A DNA stretch of 64,000 nucleotides from Haloterrigena sp. H1 (GCF_005938085.1 NZ_SMZK01000001.1:2294001-2358000), one strand, 5' to 3'. Positions 43,764 through 53,510 are shown, counted from the first letter of the stretch. Notes: generated by a model from the sequence alone, not told the origin. Made by a program: numbers and translations.

Positions 43764-45047
43764 GTGACCGACCACGGATGGGGACTCGAGCTCGTGGGGC
43801 GGGCCTTTCGGCTCGCGAGAGACGAGCAGATAACGCTGCTCGCTGCCGGCGTCGCGTTCTACGGCTTTCTCTCGCTCGTGCCGCTCACGCTACTGGCGCT
43901 TGGGATCGCGGCGTCGATCGGCGGTGAGGCGCTTGCGATGCAACTCTCGGTCGCAGCCACCGACATCCTCACGCCAGCGGCCCGAGAGGTGCTCGCCGAG
44001 ACGATCATCGACGAGACCGGTCGGCAAAGTGCGACCGTCGTCGGCATCCTCGGCTTGCTGTGGGGCTCGAGCCGAGTGCTCCGCGGTCTCGATCGGGCCT
44101 TCTCGCGCGTGTACGGGACGGTAGGAGCGAAATCGCTGCTCGATACGTTTTGGGACGCGACGATCGTCGCGATCGGTAGCTCGCTGGGGCTCGTCGCTGT
44201 CGGCGTCCTCGAGTTCCTGATCCGGTTCGTGCCGGGGTTCGGGCTGCCAATCGTCGGCCAACTGTTCGTCGTCATGGGGTTGATCGCGACGTTCCTGCCG
44301 CTGTACGTCATCTTTCCGGACGCCAACGTCGGGATCCGGGAGGCGCTTCCGGGAACGGTCATCGCAGCCGTCGGCTGGGTCGCGCTCAGCGGGACGTTTT
44401 CCCTCTATACTGACTTCGCCACCGGCTACACGATCTACGGCGCACTCGGAGCTGTGTTCCTCGTGCTCATCTGGCTGTACGTCGGTGCGATCATCCTCGT
44501 CTTCGGGGCGGTCCTCAACGCGACCCTAGCCGACCGTGAAGTGGATCGGCAGCTACAAAGTCCCCGCGGACGACAGGTCTCGACAGAAGCGATGACCGAC
44601 GACGCCACGGGTGCCGACGAGGGGGCGACCGAGGACCGGGCCAGCGACCGCGCCAGCGCCCGGACACACGACCGCGCGGACGATCCCGAAGTACTGCGCG
44701 AGGAGATCGAGCGGCTGCGCGATCGCGTCGAAACCTTCGAGGACGACGTCGAGGACCGCACCGTCAGAAAGGAGTCCCTCGAGAGCGAGCTCAAACGCTA
44801 CGTCCGTCGCCGCGTTCGACGCGGCCACGCTCGCGACTGGGGGCCGTACATCGTCTTGCTCTACGGGACCGCGATGTCGATCGCGGCGTTTTACTTCCTC
44901 ACAGGCCCATGGGCGATTCTGTCGCTGTTGGTCGTCTGGACCTCGACGCTCGGCGTCTACGTGCTGATGGTCCTGTTCGGGTTCGGCATCTCTCTACTCG
45001 ACGTGCCCGGCCGCCTGCGCAATGCGATCGGCGAGCGGCGCTCCTAA
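43764..45047 (+). CDS. YihY/BrkB-like membrane protein with coiled-coil extension
   Basis: 427 aa from GTG 43764. Residues about 1-255 are the YihY/BrkB core of six hydrophobic helices (LLAAGVAFYGFLSLVPLTLLALGIAASIGG, ILGLLWGSSRVLRGLDRAFSRVYG, YTIYGALGAVFLVLIWLYVGAIILVFGAVLNA). Unusual: a charged linker (about 260-315), a coiled-coil-like stretch (EVLREEIERLRDRVETFEDDVEDRTVRKESLESELKRYV), then two further helices (about 355-405). YihY proteins have no proven function; the extension suggests oligomerisation or partner binding. Confidence 0.85.
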   Translation: MTDHGWGLELVGRAFRLARDEQITLLAAGVAFYGFLSLVPLTLLALGIAASIGGEALAMQLSVAATDILTPAAREVLAETIIDETGRQSATVVGILGLLWGSSRVLRGLDRAFSRVYGTVGAKSLLDTFWDATIVAIGSSLGLVAVGVLEFLIRFVPGFGLPIVGQLFVVMGLIATFLPLYVIFPDANVGIREALPGTVIAAVGWVALSGTFSLYTDFATGYTIYGALGAVFLVLIWLYVGAIILVFGAVLNATLADREVDRQLQSPRGRQVSTEAMTDDATGADEGATEDRASDRASARTHDRADDPEVLREEIERLRDRVETFEDDVEDRTVRKESLESELKRYVRRRVRRGHARDWGPYIVLLYGTAMSIAAFYFLTGPWAILSLLVVWTSTLGVYVLMVLFGFGISLLDVPGRLRNAIGERRS

Positions 45048-45146
45048 GCGGTCGTCGACTGATCCCGTTCCCGAACCCACCGTCGTTCTCCCGGCCGTTT
45101 TCGATTCGTATGGCCCGGCCGACCGCTTCGCCGTGTCGACGCCGAC

Positions 45147-45953
45147 CTAGTGTTGCGTCAGGACGGTCCGGTTGACGAACCGACGAACCCGGTCCGCGTA
45201 CGCCGTTGGGCGGTGGAGATTACAGATGTGACCAGCGTCCGTAAGTACTTCCACGCGGCCATTCTGTGCGGCCCCGGCGTGGGCCTGCTCACCCCGGCGC
45301 ATCAGCGTGTCGTTTATTCCGTTGAGGATGAGCGTCGAGCCGGGATAGGTCGAGAGTTTCGCCCGGAAGTCCTCGCCCGCGATGTCCGGCCCCGCGTCGC
45401 CGAATCCCTTCGGATAGAAGCCGGCCTCGATGATTTCCCGTTCGATATCCGGTGGAAGGTTCCGCTTTCGAACCCAGCGTGCGGCCAATTTCTCGGCAGC
45501 TCGCTCCCCGAGATCGGGTTTGGTCAGAAGCCGCGCAAGCCCGCCAGTCAGTCGGGTGCCGAGTTCCAACTTCCCTACTGGGTTCGCACTACTCCCCGAC
45601 AGCACCAGCGCGTCGATCTGGTCAGGATAGCGGTAGGCGTACTCCGTGATCGTGTAGCCGCCTAATGAGAGCCCGACGAGCACCGCCGATCCGTCGACGT
45701 GCGTCTCGAGGGTCTCCTCCAGAACGTCGATCGCCGGCTCCATCCGGAACGGTTTGTCGGCACGAGCCCCGTGTCCCGGTAAGTCGGGAGCAACGATGTG
45801 GAACTCCCCGGAGAGTTCCTGCTGCTGGGGTAGCCATATCTTTCGCGTGAACATCGACCCGTGTACGAATACGATCGACTGTGCGTCCACGGAGCCGGCG
45901 ACGTCGACACCCTCGAGACTCCCTCTGTCGTCTGTCGAGACCATGGCCGACAT
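45147..45953 (-). CDS. Alpha/beta hydrolase
   Basis: 268 aa. VFVHGSMFTRKIWLPQQ is the oxyanion-hole loop, IVAPDLPGHGARADKP the second loop, nucleophile Ser in VLVGLSLGGYTITEYAY, acid in LILNGINDTLM and His in LTDAGHICNLHRP. Enzyme class within the fold (esterase, lactonase or C-C hydrolase) is not decidable. Start ATG 45951-45953; an ATG three codons on is equally possible. Confidence 0.92.
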   Translation of the reverse strand: MSAMVSTDDRGSLEGVDVAGSVDAQSIVFVHGSMFTRKIWLPQQQELSGEFHIVAPDLPGHGARADKPFRMEPAIDVLEETLETHVDGSAVLVGLSLGGYTITEYAYRYPDQIDALVLSGSSANPVGKLELGTRLTGGLARLLTKPDLGERAAEKLAARWVRKRNLPPDIEREIIEAGFYPKGFGDAGPDIAGEDFRAKLSTYPGSTLILNGINDTLMRRGEQAHAGAAQNGRVEVLTDAGHICNLHRPTAYADRVRRFVNRTVLTQH

Positions 45954-46081
45954 ATCACAAGGAGAGACTTAGTAGATAGCCCGGCGAACCGCGGTGACGT
46001 GGGCTGCCACTGTAGTCACGACGTTGCCGGTCTCACTCTCGTTGAGAACTCTGCACCGGCTGACTCCGTCTCCAGCGCTTG

Positions 46082-46393
46082 CTACGGCGGCTCACGTCGC
46101 TCGGACCTCATCTCGGCCGTCGAACCGTCCCGAATCGGCAGGTCGCCCTTGAGCCGGATCACATCGTCGGCGATTTCGTGTACCGATTCCCGCTCGAGAG
46201 TGACCGTTGCCTCGGCGCCTTTCTCCCAGCCGAGCGACGACTTGATCGAGTCGACGACCGTCGGGTCTGGCCTGACGTAGGCGACATCATCCTTGACGGC
46301 CGTGACGACTCCGACCGATTCCCCGTTGTCGTTCTCAACGGGTTTGTCGACATCGCCATCCGTAAACGTCGCACGCATACTGTCAGCTATCAT
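46082..46393 (-). CDS. Haloarchaeal PRC-barrel-like protein
   Basis: 103 aa from ATG 46391-46393; an ATG five codons in (MRATFTDGD) is equally plausible and starts the domain directly. RATFTDGDVDKPVENDNGESVGVVTAVKDDVAYVRPDPTVVDSIKSSLGW resembles the PRC-barrel domains common in haloarchaea, with beta-hairpins and a closing helix. No catalytic residues. Role unknown. Confidence 0.7.
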   Translation of the reverse strand: MIADSMRATFTDGDVDKPVENDNGESVGVVTAVKDDVAYVRPDPTVVDSIKSSLGWEKGAEATVTLERESVHEIADDVIRLKGDLPIRDGSTAEMRSERREPP

Positions 46394-46509
46394 GACTTGA
46401 GGAAAGCCGGTGGTGCCTGCAACAGCCAGTCGTTGTTCGGCCGTCACGCCACAGGCGGGGGATGCCCGCAGTTACGAGCGAATCAGAACTGAACTTCGTG
46501 CCGGCGTGC

Positions 46510-47112
46510 TTACCGGTCGCGCTCGAGTTGGTCGCCGCCGAACTCGTCGTCGCTCTGGATGCGGGAGGCCTGTGGGCCGTCCTGGTCCTGGTACTTGGAG
46601 CCGCGCTCGCTGCCGTAGGGACGCTCGGCTTCCGTCTTGAGTTCGGTGAAGGTGAGCTGGGAGATGCGCATACCCGGCGTGAGCGCGACCGGTGCCGTCC
46701 CGAGATTCGACAGCTCGAGCGTAATCTGGCCGCGATAGCCGGGGTCACAGAGGCCGGCCGTTGCGTGGACGACGACGGCGAGCCGACCCAGCGAGGAGCG
46801 GCCCTCGACGTGGGCGATCAGGTCCGCCGGAATCTCGACGCGCTCGTGGGTCGTCCCGAGCACGAAGTCACCGGGGTGGAGGATGAAGTCGTCGCCGTCT
46901 TCGACGATGGTCTCCGTGACGTACTCGTCGACTTCCCGTTCAGAGTTGGGATGAATGCAGGGAATGTTCGTCCGCTGGAACTCGAGAAACTCCCGTCCCA
47001 GCCGCAGGTCGATACTGGCGGGCTGGATCTGCAGTTCCGGGTCGTCGAGGGGCTCGACGACGAGGTCGCCGGCCTCGAGACGCTCGAGGATGTCCGCATC
47101 GGAGAGGATCAT
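46510..47112 (-). CDS. dcd: dCTP deaminase
   Basis: Converts dCTP to dUTP on the route to thymidylate. 200 aa from ATG 47110-47112. [39 protein letters not shown] is the family N-terminus; [33 protein letters not shown] holds the trimer-forming Ser-Arg and the catalytic Glu; [14 protein letters not shown] follows. Some archaeal members also cleave dUTP; this cannot be read here. Divergent promoter with the next gene lies in the AT-rich 47180-47255. Confidence 0.95.
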   Translation of the reverse strand: MILSDADILERLEAGDLVVEPLDDPELQIQPASIDLRLGREFLEFQRTNIPCIHPNSEREVDEYVTETIVEDGDDFILHPGDFVLGTTHERVEIPADLIAHVEGRSSLGRLAVVVHATAGLCDPGYRGQITLELSNLGTAPVALTPGMRISQLTFTELKTEAERPYGSERGSKYQDQDGPQASRIQSDDEFGGDQLERDR

Positions 47113-47253
47113 ACCGAGTAGGAGCGAGTACGGGGCCCTAAATTCCTCGGTCCGCACTCGAGCGGTCGGGGCCGCCATGTTCTATCGTGCATGGTAATAG
47201 CTATCTCTTATTATCAAGATGAAATTATAGTCTGTACGGCCTAATAAATTATA

Positions 47254-48093
47254 ATGATACACGATGAACGCCGTTCCATGGATGGGGAACGGGATCGCTT
47301 CAACGGCGATACGAAAGTCTTGCATCAGCGAGCGGTGAGGGTGCCGCTTCCCGACACCGCAGCCGAGCGAGCCTTCCACGAGAACATGATGACCGTGGCG
47401 GACGCTCGAGAGCGGAAAGCGGAGTTACTCGCCGATCCCGAGGTTCCGCTGCTGGCTGCCTACGAGGCGGAACTCGAGCGCATCGCTGAGAGTTTTGAGC
47501 GGCGGCTCAGGCGGATTGCAGGCGATGACTACGAGAAGGTCGCGATGGCGTATGCCCGTGGCGATCGTGACGACCGGGTCGGGGCACTGGCTGCCTACTA
47601 CTTCGAGGGACTGTGGCGGATCCAACAGCGAACCACGATTACGGAGATGATGTTTTCACCAGTCATCCTCCGGTATCCGGACAGCTTTACGATGAACATC
47701 CGCTTTACGGATGGGTACACAACGACGAAGTCGATCTGTTACGAGTCACCGGAACACTCCACCGAGGAACTGGCTGACGAATATGCCGAGGCATACTACA
47801 AGGACAGTTGCTACTCACAGCAGCAGGCGGCAACGTATCTCAGAGAGACCGCACAGATCATCCGCGAGCAGTTCCCCGATCCCGACGACACCTCGTTTGA
47901 AGACCGCAAGTACGGCGGCATCGTCTCGGCCGGTGGCCGTCGCGGCTCGGTCTTCTCCGCGATGCTCGAGCCGCTCGAGCCCGACCCGAACCGGTTTTCA
48001 GAGTCGATCGACGAGCCGACGCTCGTCGACGCGGGCCCGGAGGCGAAACGGACGGAACGGGAATTCCTTCGCAACGAGGCCATCGTCCTCTGA
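47254..48093 (+). CDS. Haloarchaeal protein of unknown function
   Basis: 279 aa, soluble, acidic. RVPLPDTAAERAFHENMMTVADARERKAELLADPEVPLLAAYEAELERI suggests long helices (about residues 30-85), then beta-type and low-complexity segments (FTMNIRFTDGYTTTKSICYESPEHSTEELADEYAEAYYKD). Not recognised. TATA-like ATTATAG (about 47225-47231) supports ATG 47254; AATAAATTATAAT (47243-47255) instead would suit ATG 47278 (MDGERDRF). Confidence 0.75.
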   Translation: MIHDERRSMDGERDRFNGDTKVLHQRAVRVPLPDTAAERAFHENMMTVADARERKAELLADPEVPLLAAYEAELERIAESFERRLRRIAGDDYEKVAMAYARGDRDDRVGALAAYYFEGLWRIQQRTTITEMMFSPVILRYPDSFTMNIRFTDGYTTTKSICYESPEHSTEELADEYAEAYYKDSCYSQQQAATYLRETAQIIREQFPDPDDTSFEDRKYGGIVSAGGRRGSVFSAMLEPLEPDPNRFSESIDEPTLVDAGPEAKRTEREFLRNEAIVL

Positions 48094-48159
48094 GCCAGCG
48101 GACAAGCCACCTGCATACTAGAGACGGTCGATGACTAGTTCTGGACTCGATCGGGGCCG

Positions 48160-49332
48160 CTATCGCCGGATCCACACGAGCGCACCGACCGACAGCACGC
48201 CGAGGAGCGCACCGGCGGCGAGCGTGGGAAACGCCACAGCATAGCCGCCACGGTCGAGTGCCAGCCCGAAGACGATCGGTGAGACGACCGTCGTCGAGAA
48301 ACCGGCCAGCGACTGGATCGACAGCGCGGTGCCGACGTGTTCGTCGGCGACGACCTCGGTCACGAGCGTCGACGTGGGCGCGCTATCGAGCGCGAGAACG
48401 ACGCCGTAGACGAGCGTCACGGCCACGAGCGCCGCCAGCGGCAGTCCACCGAGAAGCCCGAACGTCGCACTCAGGACGGTACTGGCACCGAGGCCGGCGG
48501 CGATCGTCTGTGGCCGGCCGACGCGGTCGCTGAGCCAGCCGCCGGCAGCGTTGCCGACGCCGCTCATGGCGATCATCGCACCGACGACCAGTCCTGGCAA
48601 GACCGCCGAGTCAGTCGCCACAAACGCCGGCGTCGCCACGAGAAAGGCAAGCAACCAGTTGCGGACGCCGAACAGCTCCCAGTTGTGCCACGAGTAGATG
48701 CTGACCGCAGCGAGGTATTCCCGGTTTCGGAAGATCGAGCGATCGAAGCCACCGGTGGACGACGTCGTCCGCTCGGGACTGTCACGGGTCAGTCCGACCA
48801 TTACCGGCGCGACGAACAGCGCGCCGACGCTCGTGACGGCGATCGCAAGCCGCCAGTCGACAGCCTCCGCGGCGATCGTTGCGAAGACGAACGAAAAGCC
48901 GCTGCCGAGTTCGTAGGTGGCGATGTAGAGCCCCAATGCCCGACCGCGCGTGGCCTCGGGGTACCAATCGCTGACAAAGCGCATCCCCGGAACGTAGACG
49001 CCAGCGACGAAGAGCCCCGACAGGAATCGCAAAACGGTGCCGACGAGGAGCCCGTCGGCGACCGCGGCGAACGCGAGACTCGGGAGAGCGGTCCCAGTGG
49101 CACCGACGGCGATCACCCACCGCGGCGAGTAGCGGTCCGCGAGCAAGCCCGCGGGGACGATCGCGACGAGATAGCCTGCCTGAAGCGCGCCGAAGACGAT
49201 CCCCGCTTCGGTCCCCGAGAGACCCCACTCCTCGACGATTAACGGGAGCACCGCGGAATAATTGAACCACACCAGCACAGAGAGGAAGAGTGCAATCGAC
49301 GTCACGACGAGGACCCGCCGGCGCTCCTGCAT
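48160..49332 (-). CDS. Major facilitator superfamily transporter
   Basis: 390 aa, twelve hydrophobic helices. The N-terminal half holds EWGLSGTEAGIVFGALQAGYLVAIVPAGLLADRYSPRWVIAVG with the loop 2-3 motif D-R-Y-x-x-R, and the second half AGGWLSDRVGRPQTIAAGLG its repeat. The sequence VLPLIVEEWGLS at the start is typical of sugar-phosphate/nitrate or anion:cation symporters, but substrate unknown. Convergent with the preceding plus-strand gene. Confidence 0.9.
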   Translation of the reverse strand: MQERRRVLVVTSIALFLSVLVWFNYSAVLPLIVEEWGLSGTEAGIVFGALQAGYLVAIVPAGLLADRYSPRWVIAVGATGTALPSLAFAAVADGLLVGTVLRFLSGLFVAGVYVPGMRFVSDWYPEATRGRALGLYIATYELGSGFSFVFATIAAEAVDWRLAIAVTSVGALFVAPVMVGLTRDSPERTTSSTGGFDRSIFRNREYLAAVSIYSWHNWELFGVRNWLLAFLVATPAFVATDSAVLPGLVVGAMIAMSGVGNAAGGWLSDRVGRPQTIAAGLGASTVLSATFGLLGGLPLAALVAVTLVYGVVLALDSAPTSTLVTEVVADEHVGTALSIQSLAGFSTTVVSPIVFGLALDRGGYAVAFPTLAAGALLGVLSVGALVWIRR

Positions 49333-49442
49333 GACAGATCATGTGGTGGTCACGCACATCAATGCTACCGCCATCCGGACCGGTTGCCGGTTCCGGCGTC
49401 GGGATAGGTACAAGTAAAGGGATCCCCGCCCTCGAGTCGGCC

Positions 49443-49781
49443 ATGAAACAGGCCATCGTCGCCCGGACCGACATCGGCATGGGGACAGGCAAACTCGCCG
49501 CCCAGGTCGCCCACGCGTCGCTGTCGGCCTACGAGAAGGCAGACAGCCAGCTGCAATCCCAGTGGAAACAGGGCGGCCAGAAGAAGGTCGTTCTCAAAGG
49601 CGAGAGCGAACGCCAATTGCACGAACTCTCGGAGATCGCCGATAGCAACGGCATCCCCAATGCGCTTATCCGCGACGCCGGGCACACCCAACTCGAGCCC
49701 GGCACCGTCACCGCACTGGCCGTCGGCCCGGCGGCTGACGACCGTGTCGACAGCGTGACTGGCGAACTGTCGCTGTTCTGA
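49443..49781 (+). CDS. pth2: Peptidyl-tRNA hydrolase Pth2
   Basis: 112 aa from ATG 49443. Frees tRNA from prematurely released peptidyl-t[36 protein letters not shown] is the archaeal Pth2 N-terminus with the catalytic-region Lys and Gln/His; [15 protein letters not shown] and [28 protein letters not shown] complete the fold. Length standard for Pth2. Placed between two transporters. Confidence 0.96.
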   Translation: MKQAIVARTDIGMGTGKLAAQVAHASLSAYEKADSQLQSQWKQGGQKKVVLKGESERQLHELSEIADSNGIPNALIRDAGHTQLEPGTVTALAVGPAADDRVDSVTGELSLF

Positions 49782-49827
49782 TCGGCGGTCCTAATCAGCG
49801 CCTCGAGGTTCGCTCGAGCGCAGCGAA

Positions 49828-50808
49828 TCAGTCCGAGCGGTAGCCCCGCGGTTCTTCTCTGACGACCGACTCGTCGTCGGCAGACGGCACGTCGGCACCG
49901 ATATCCGGGAGCAGCGAGCGGACGTCGATCGACTTGCTGCCGAGCACCGCGAAGCCGGCGAAGATCGTCAGGAAGCCGGCGATCGCGAGCGCGTCGATCG
50001 TCTCATCGAGCAGCGCCCAGCCGCCGAGCGTCGAGACGACGGGCACGACGTAGAAGATCAGGTTCGCGCGGATCGCGCCGGCCGAATCGATGAGTCCGAA
50101 GTAGGCGACGTAGGCGACGGCGCCGGCGAAGATACTCACGTAGCCGAGCGCCAGCAGCGCCTCGGTCGTCCACGTGATCGCAGCCGCCGACTCGCCGCTG
50201 GTCCAGGCCAGCAGGTGGCTCACCGCCGCGGCGAAGGGCAGCCCCCAGGCGACGCGGACTGGACTCGAGAGGCCGCTGTCGGCCCGGCGGATCAACACGG
50301 CACCGAGCGCCGCACTGATCGCGCCAGCGAAGAGGAGTCCCTTGCCGACGGCCCCACCGAGCAGGTTCGCAGGGTCGGGACTGACTACGAGGCCGACGCC
50401 GACGAGGCCGAGCCCCATCCCGGCCGCGCCGCGCCGAGAGAGGCGTTCGTCGGAGAGCAACGCCGCGGCGAACACCGGCGTCATGATCGGGTTGAGACTG
50501 TAGATGATCGAGGCGACGGCGCTCGAGACGTACTGCTGGCCGACGAACAGCAAGGCGTTCGTCAGCCCGATCGCGAGGACGCCGGTCGCGAGAATGCTGG
50601 CGACGTCGCCGCTGTTTTGCGGAAGCAGCTCCGACCGCGAGCTGGTCAGGCCGACGTACACCAGCATGACCACCGCCGCAACGTCGTAGCGAAGCGCCAC
50701 GAACAGCAGCGGCGGAAAGTACGCGAGCCCGGCCTTCGCGGCGACGAACGTCCCGCCGAAGAGCAGACTCGAGAGCGCAAAGAAGACGGCACTGCGACGG
50801 GACATCAT
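49828..50808 (-). CDS. EamA/DMT family transporter
   Basis: 326 aa from ATG 50806-50808 (or the next ATG at 50803). Two EamA repeats of five helices each: FALSSLLFGGTFVAAKAGLAYFPPLLFVALRYDVAAVVMLVY and AGAISAALGAVLIRRADSGLSSPVRVAWGLPFAAAVSHLLAW; the second half ends ILFYVVPVVSTLGGWALLDETIDALAIAGFLTIFAGFAVLG. Metabolite or drug export; substrate unknown. Divergent from the regulator at 51046 across 237 bp. Confidence 0.9.
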   Translation of the reverse strand: MMSRRSAVFFALSSLLFGGTFVAAKAGLAYFPPLLFVALRYDVAAVVMLVYVGLTSSRSELLPQNSGDVASILATGVLAIGLTNALLFVGQQYVSSAVASIIYSLNPIMTPVFAAALLSDERLSRRGAAGMGLGLVGVGLVVSPDPANLLGGAVGKGLLFAGAISAALGAVLIRRADSGLSSPVRVAWGLPFAAAVSHLLAWTSGESAAAITWTTEALLALGYVSIFAGAVAYVAYFGLIDSAGAIRANLIFYVVPVVSTLGGWALLDETIDALAIAGFLTIFAGFAVLGSKSIDVRSLLPDIGADVPSADDESVVREEPRGYRSD

Positions 50809-51045
50809 TCTCCCGTCACCACCGTGGAGACCGGCTGCGCCGACTCGAGAGCAGCCGACGCGTGAATCGCGAAGATCATCATAGTACACCGTACGAACTC
50901 CGGGCTTATAGTTTGATTCAGAAAATATTTCATAGCAAGAAAAGCGAGCGAGCCGGGAAAGAGCCCGGAGACCTGCTATCGCTGCATCCTTTGAAATATT
51001 TGCACGGTGCGAAACCAATATCCCGTGGCACCGACGAGAGTCCGT

Positions 51046-51840
51046 ATGGAATCGGCGCTCGAGGAGATCGAGTTTCTCGCACTGTCGTCGAACCGCGTCG
51101 AGGTGCTCAGACTGCTCTCGGACGGGCGCCAGACGCGAACCGACCTGGCCGACGCGACCGGGGCCTCACAGGCAACGCTGGGACGAATTCTCAGTGATTT
51201 CGAAGATCGATCGTGGATCAGACACGACGGCAACGCGTACGTCGCGACCGCGACGGGGCGACTCGTCGCGGAGGGGTTTACCGACTTGCAGGCGATCCTC
51301 GAGACGGAGGCGAAACTCCGCGAGATCGTCGACTACCTGCCGACCCACGCGATGGACTTCGACCTGCGGCGGCTCTCGGACGCGACGATCACGACCCCCA
51401 GCGCGACGCGGCCGAACGCGCCGCTGAGTCGATTGCTCGACGTTCTCCGGACTGGCGAAGAGGTCCGGACATTTTCACACACGTTCAACGAACAGACGCT
51501 GGGCGTCGTTCGAGACCGTGTGACTGCGGGCGAGCAGCGCTTCAGGGGCGTCTTCGGCCGGAACGCGATCGACGCGCTGGCCGACGAGTCGGAGCTTCGC
51601 CGTCAACTCGAGGCGCTGCTCGACGCCGACGACGCCGAGATCAGGGTCCGCGAAGAGGGTGTCCCGATCGCGATCATGATCGTCGACGAGGATGTCTGCC
51701 TGCTCTTGCGCGACGAGACTGGCATCCTGCGGGCTGCCGTCGACACCGACGACGACGCCGTCCGCGCGTGGGCTGAGGACTCGCTCGATCACTACTGGCG
51801 GACGGCGACACCGCTCGAGGCCGACGCGCTTTCGGAGTAA
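51046..51840 (+). CDS. Winged-helix regulator with C-terminal sensor domain
   Basis: 264 aa from ATG 51046. Residues about 1-75 are an ArsR/MarR-like winged helix (LEEIEFLALSSNRVEVLRLLSDGRQTRTDLADATGASQATLGRILSDFEDRSWI). The rest (about 90-255) resembles the C-terminal domain of FilR1-like methanogen/haloarchaeal regulators (EVRTFSHTFNEQTLGVVRDRV, RFRGVFGRNAIDALADESELRRQLEALL, VPIAIMIVDEDVCLLLRDETG). Divergent from the EamA transporter; a TATA-like AAATATTTG at 50992-51000 lies upstream. May control the transporter; inferred. Confidence 0.87.
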   Translation: MESALEEIEFLALSSNRVEVLRLLSDGRQTRTDLADATGASQATLGRILSDFEDRSWIRHDGNAYVATATGRLVAEGFTDLQAILETEAKLREIVDYLPTHAMDFDLRRLSDATITTPSATRPNAPLSRLLDVLRTGEEVRTFSHTFNEQTLGVVRDRVTAGEQRFRGVFGRNAIDALADESELRRQLEALLDADDAEIRVREEGVPIAIMIVDEDVCLLLRDETGILRAAVDTDDDAVRAWAEDSLDHYWRTATPLEADALSE

Positions 51841-51872
51841 CGGGTAGCAGCAGCGTACTTGGGGCAGCCGCG

Positions 51873-53510
51873 TCAGGACGGGATCGACTCGAGTCCCGGC
51901 GTCGGCCGTGCGTGTGCAGGCAGTTCCGGCCCGACTGCGATAGATGCTGGCTCCGGCTGCGTCTCGTCCTCCCCAGTTTGCTCGATGACGTACTCTTGGC
52001 CCACCGTCGACGCCTGGAGGTTGTCGACGGGTGCGTGATCCTCGGTCAGCAGCGGCACGTCGTCGGTGTTCGGCGCGTCCATGTAGGCGTCGACCTCGCT
52101 ACGCAAGTCGATTCCCAGGTCGCGCTGGTCGTTTCGTGTCTCGAGGCCGGCCTCGGTAAAGTTCGTCTCGGCTTTCGTCGCGGCGATTTCGATGTTCTGG
52201 ACGGAGTCCCAGCTCGAGGTGCGGAAGCTGTAGGTCGACGCGAAGGCCTCGTCGATCGTCTTGTACTGCGCCCGGTAGAACGCCGAGCCGGAACCGCTGG
52301 GCGCGGCGATGACGTTCGCGAGCAAGACGCCGTCCTCATCTAGATGGCTTTCGGCCAGCTCCATGAACTCCACTTGCGTGAGGTGAATGGGGACCTGATC
52401 CTTCTGATAGGCGTCGAGGACGATCACGTCGTAGGTCTTGTCGGTCTCCTGGAGGAAGATCCGCCCGTCTTCCGTGTGGGCGGACAGGTTCTCGCTTTCC
52501 TCGAGCCGGAAGTACTCCTTGGCCGTCCGCGTCACTTCGGGGTCGAGTTCGGCGACGTCGACGTCGACGTCGTACTTCCGTTCGAAATCCTTTGGCCCGG
52601 TGTAGCCGCCCCCGCCGATGAACAACACGTTCTCGACCTCGTCTGGATCGTCGACCATCAGCATGGGGAGGTGGAAATATCGCGTGTACTCGAAGACGTG
52701 CCGGTCGGGGTCCTCGAGATCCATCGCGCTGTGGCGTGCCCCATCGAGATACAGCGTCCGGACGTCGCCGTCGTCGATGACCTCGAGTTCCTGGTAGGCC
52801 GTCTGGGTCTGGTAGACGACATCGCCGCGGTGGTCGAACGCCACCGGGCCGAGGCCGGCCGCGACGACGAGCATGATCGCGATCGCGACGCTGGCCGACG
52901 CCGGCTTCGGGGTGAGTCTGGGCAGTGTCAGCGCGAACGCGGTCCCGACGAGGATGAACCCGAACAGGAGGCCGATCATGTCGATGCCGAGTGCGGGAAC
53001 GAGGACGTACGTCGTCGCACCCGCACCGACGATGCTGCCGATGGTGCCGAGCGCGTAGACGTGGCCCGATGCTTCGCCGGTCCCCTCCTTCTGGGACAGT
53101 TCGGCCGCGTACGGACTGATAAAGCCCAGCAGGTAGGTCGGCGGCCCGAAGAGCATGATGACAGCCGGGAGTGAGGCATAGCGGGCCGGCAGCGGGATCG
53201 CCGACGCCGAGAGCAGCAGTTGGTCGCTCCCGTAGATCACGACGGCAACGTATGCCGCCGTCCCCAACAGCAGCCAGCTCATGCGCCGATTCGACGCCGT
53301 CGCCGCTTTCTTCCCGCCCTGCCAGTAGCCCAGACTCAACGCGGCGAGAAAGACGGTGATGATGCTCCCCCAGGTGTAGATGCTGCTCCCGAACTGTGGG
53401 GCGATGATCCGACCGGCGAGAATCTCGAGACCCATGCTCGTGACGCCGGAGACGAACACCGCGACGTCGGGTTTCGTCGGCCGAAAGGCGGAGGACTTCC
53501 CCATACTCAT
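51873..53510 (-). CDS. Membrane-embedded spermidine-synthase-like protein
   Basis: 545 aa from ATG 53508-53510 (or ATG 53502). Eight or so hydrophobic helices in the first 230 residues (AVFVSGVTSMGLEILAGRIIAPQFGSSIYTWGSIITVFLAALSLGYWQGG), then a soluble SAM-dependent aminopropyltransferase-like domain (YQELEVIDDGDVRTLYLDGARHSAM, VENVLFIGGGGYTGPKDFERKYDVDVDVAELDPEV, YDVIVLDAYQKDQVPIHLTQVEFMELAESHL). The GGGGYTGP loop and ELDP Asp fit spermidine synthase. Membrane fusions of this type are known; the substrate is not. Confidence 0.85.
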   Translation of the reverse strand: MSMGKSSAFRPTKPDVAVFVSGVTSMGLEILAGRIIAPQFGSSIYTWGSIITVFLAALSLGYWQGGKKAATASNRRMSWLLLGTAAYVAVVIYGSDQLLLSASAIPLPARYASLPAVIMLFGPPTYLLGFISPYAAELSQKEGTGEASGHVYALGTIGSIVGAGATTYVLVPALGIDMIGLLFGFILVGTAFALTLPRLTPKPASASVAIAIMLVVAAGLGPVAFDHRGDVVYQTQTAYQELEVIDDGDVRTLYLDGARHSAMDLEDPDRHVFEYTRYFHLPMLMVDDPDEVENVLFIGGGGYTGPKDFERKYDVDVDVAELDPEVTRTAKEYFRLEESENLSAHTEDGRIFLQETDKTYDVIVLDAYQKDQVPIHLTQVEFMELAESHLDEDGVLLANVIAAPSGSGSAFYRAQYKTIDEAFASTYSFRTSSWDSVQNIEIAATKAETNFTEAGLETRNDQRDLGIDLRSEVDAYMDAPNTDDVPLLTEDHAPVDNLQASTVGQEYVIEQTGEDETQPEPASIAVGPELPAHARPTPGLESIPS

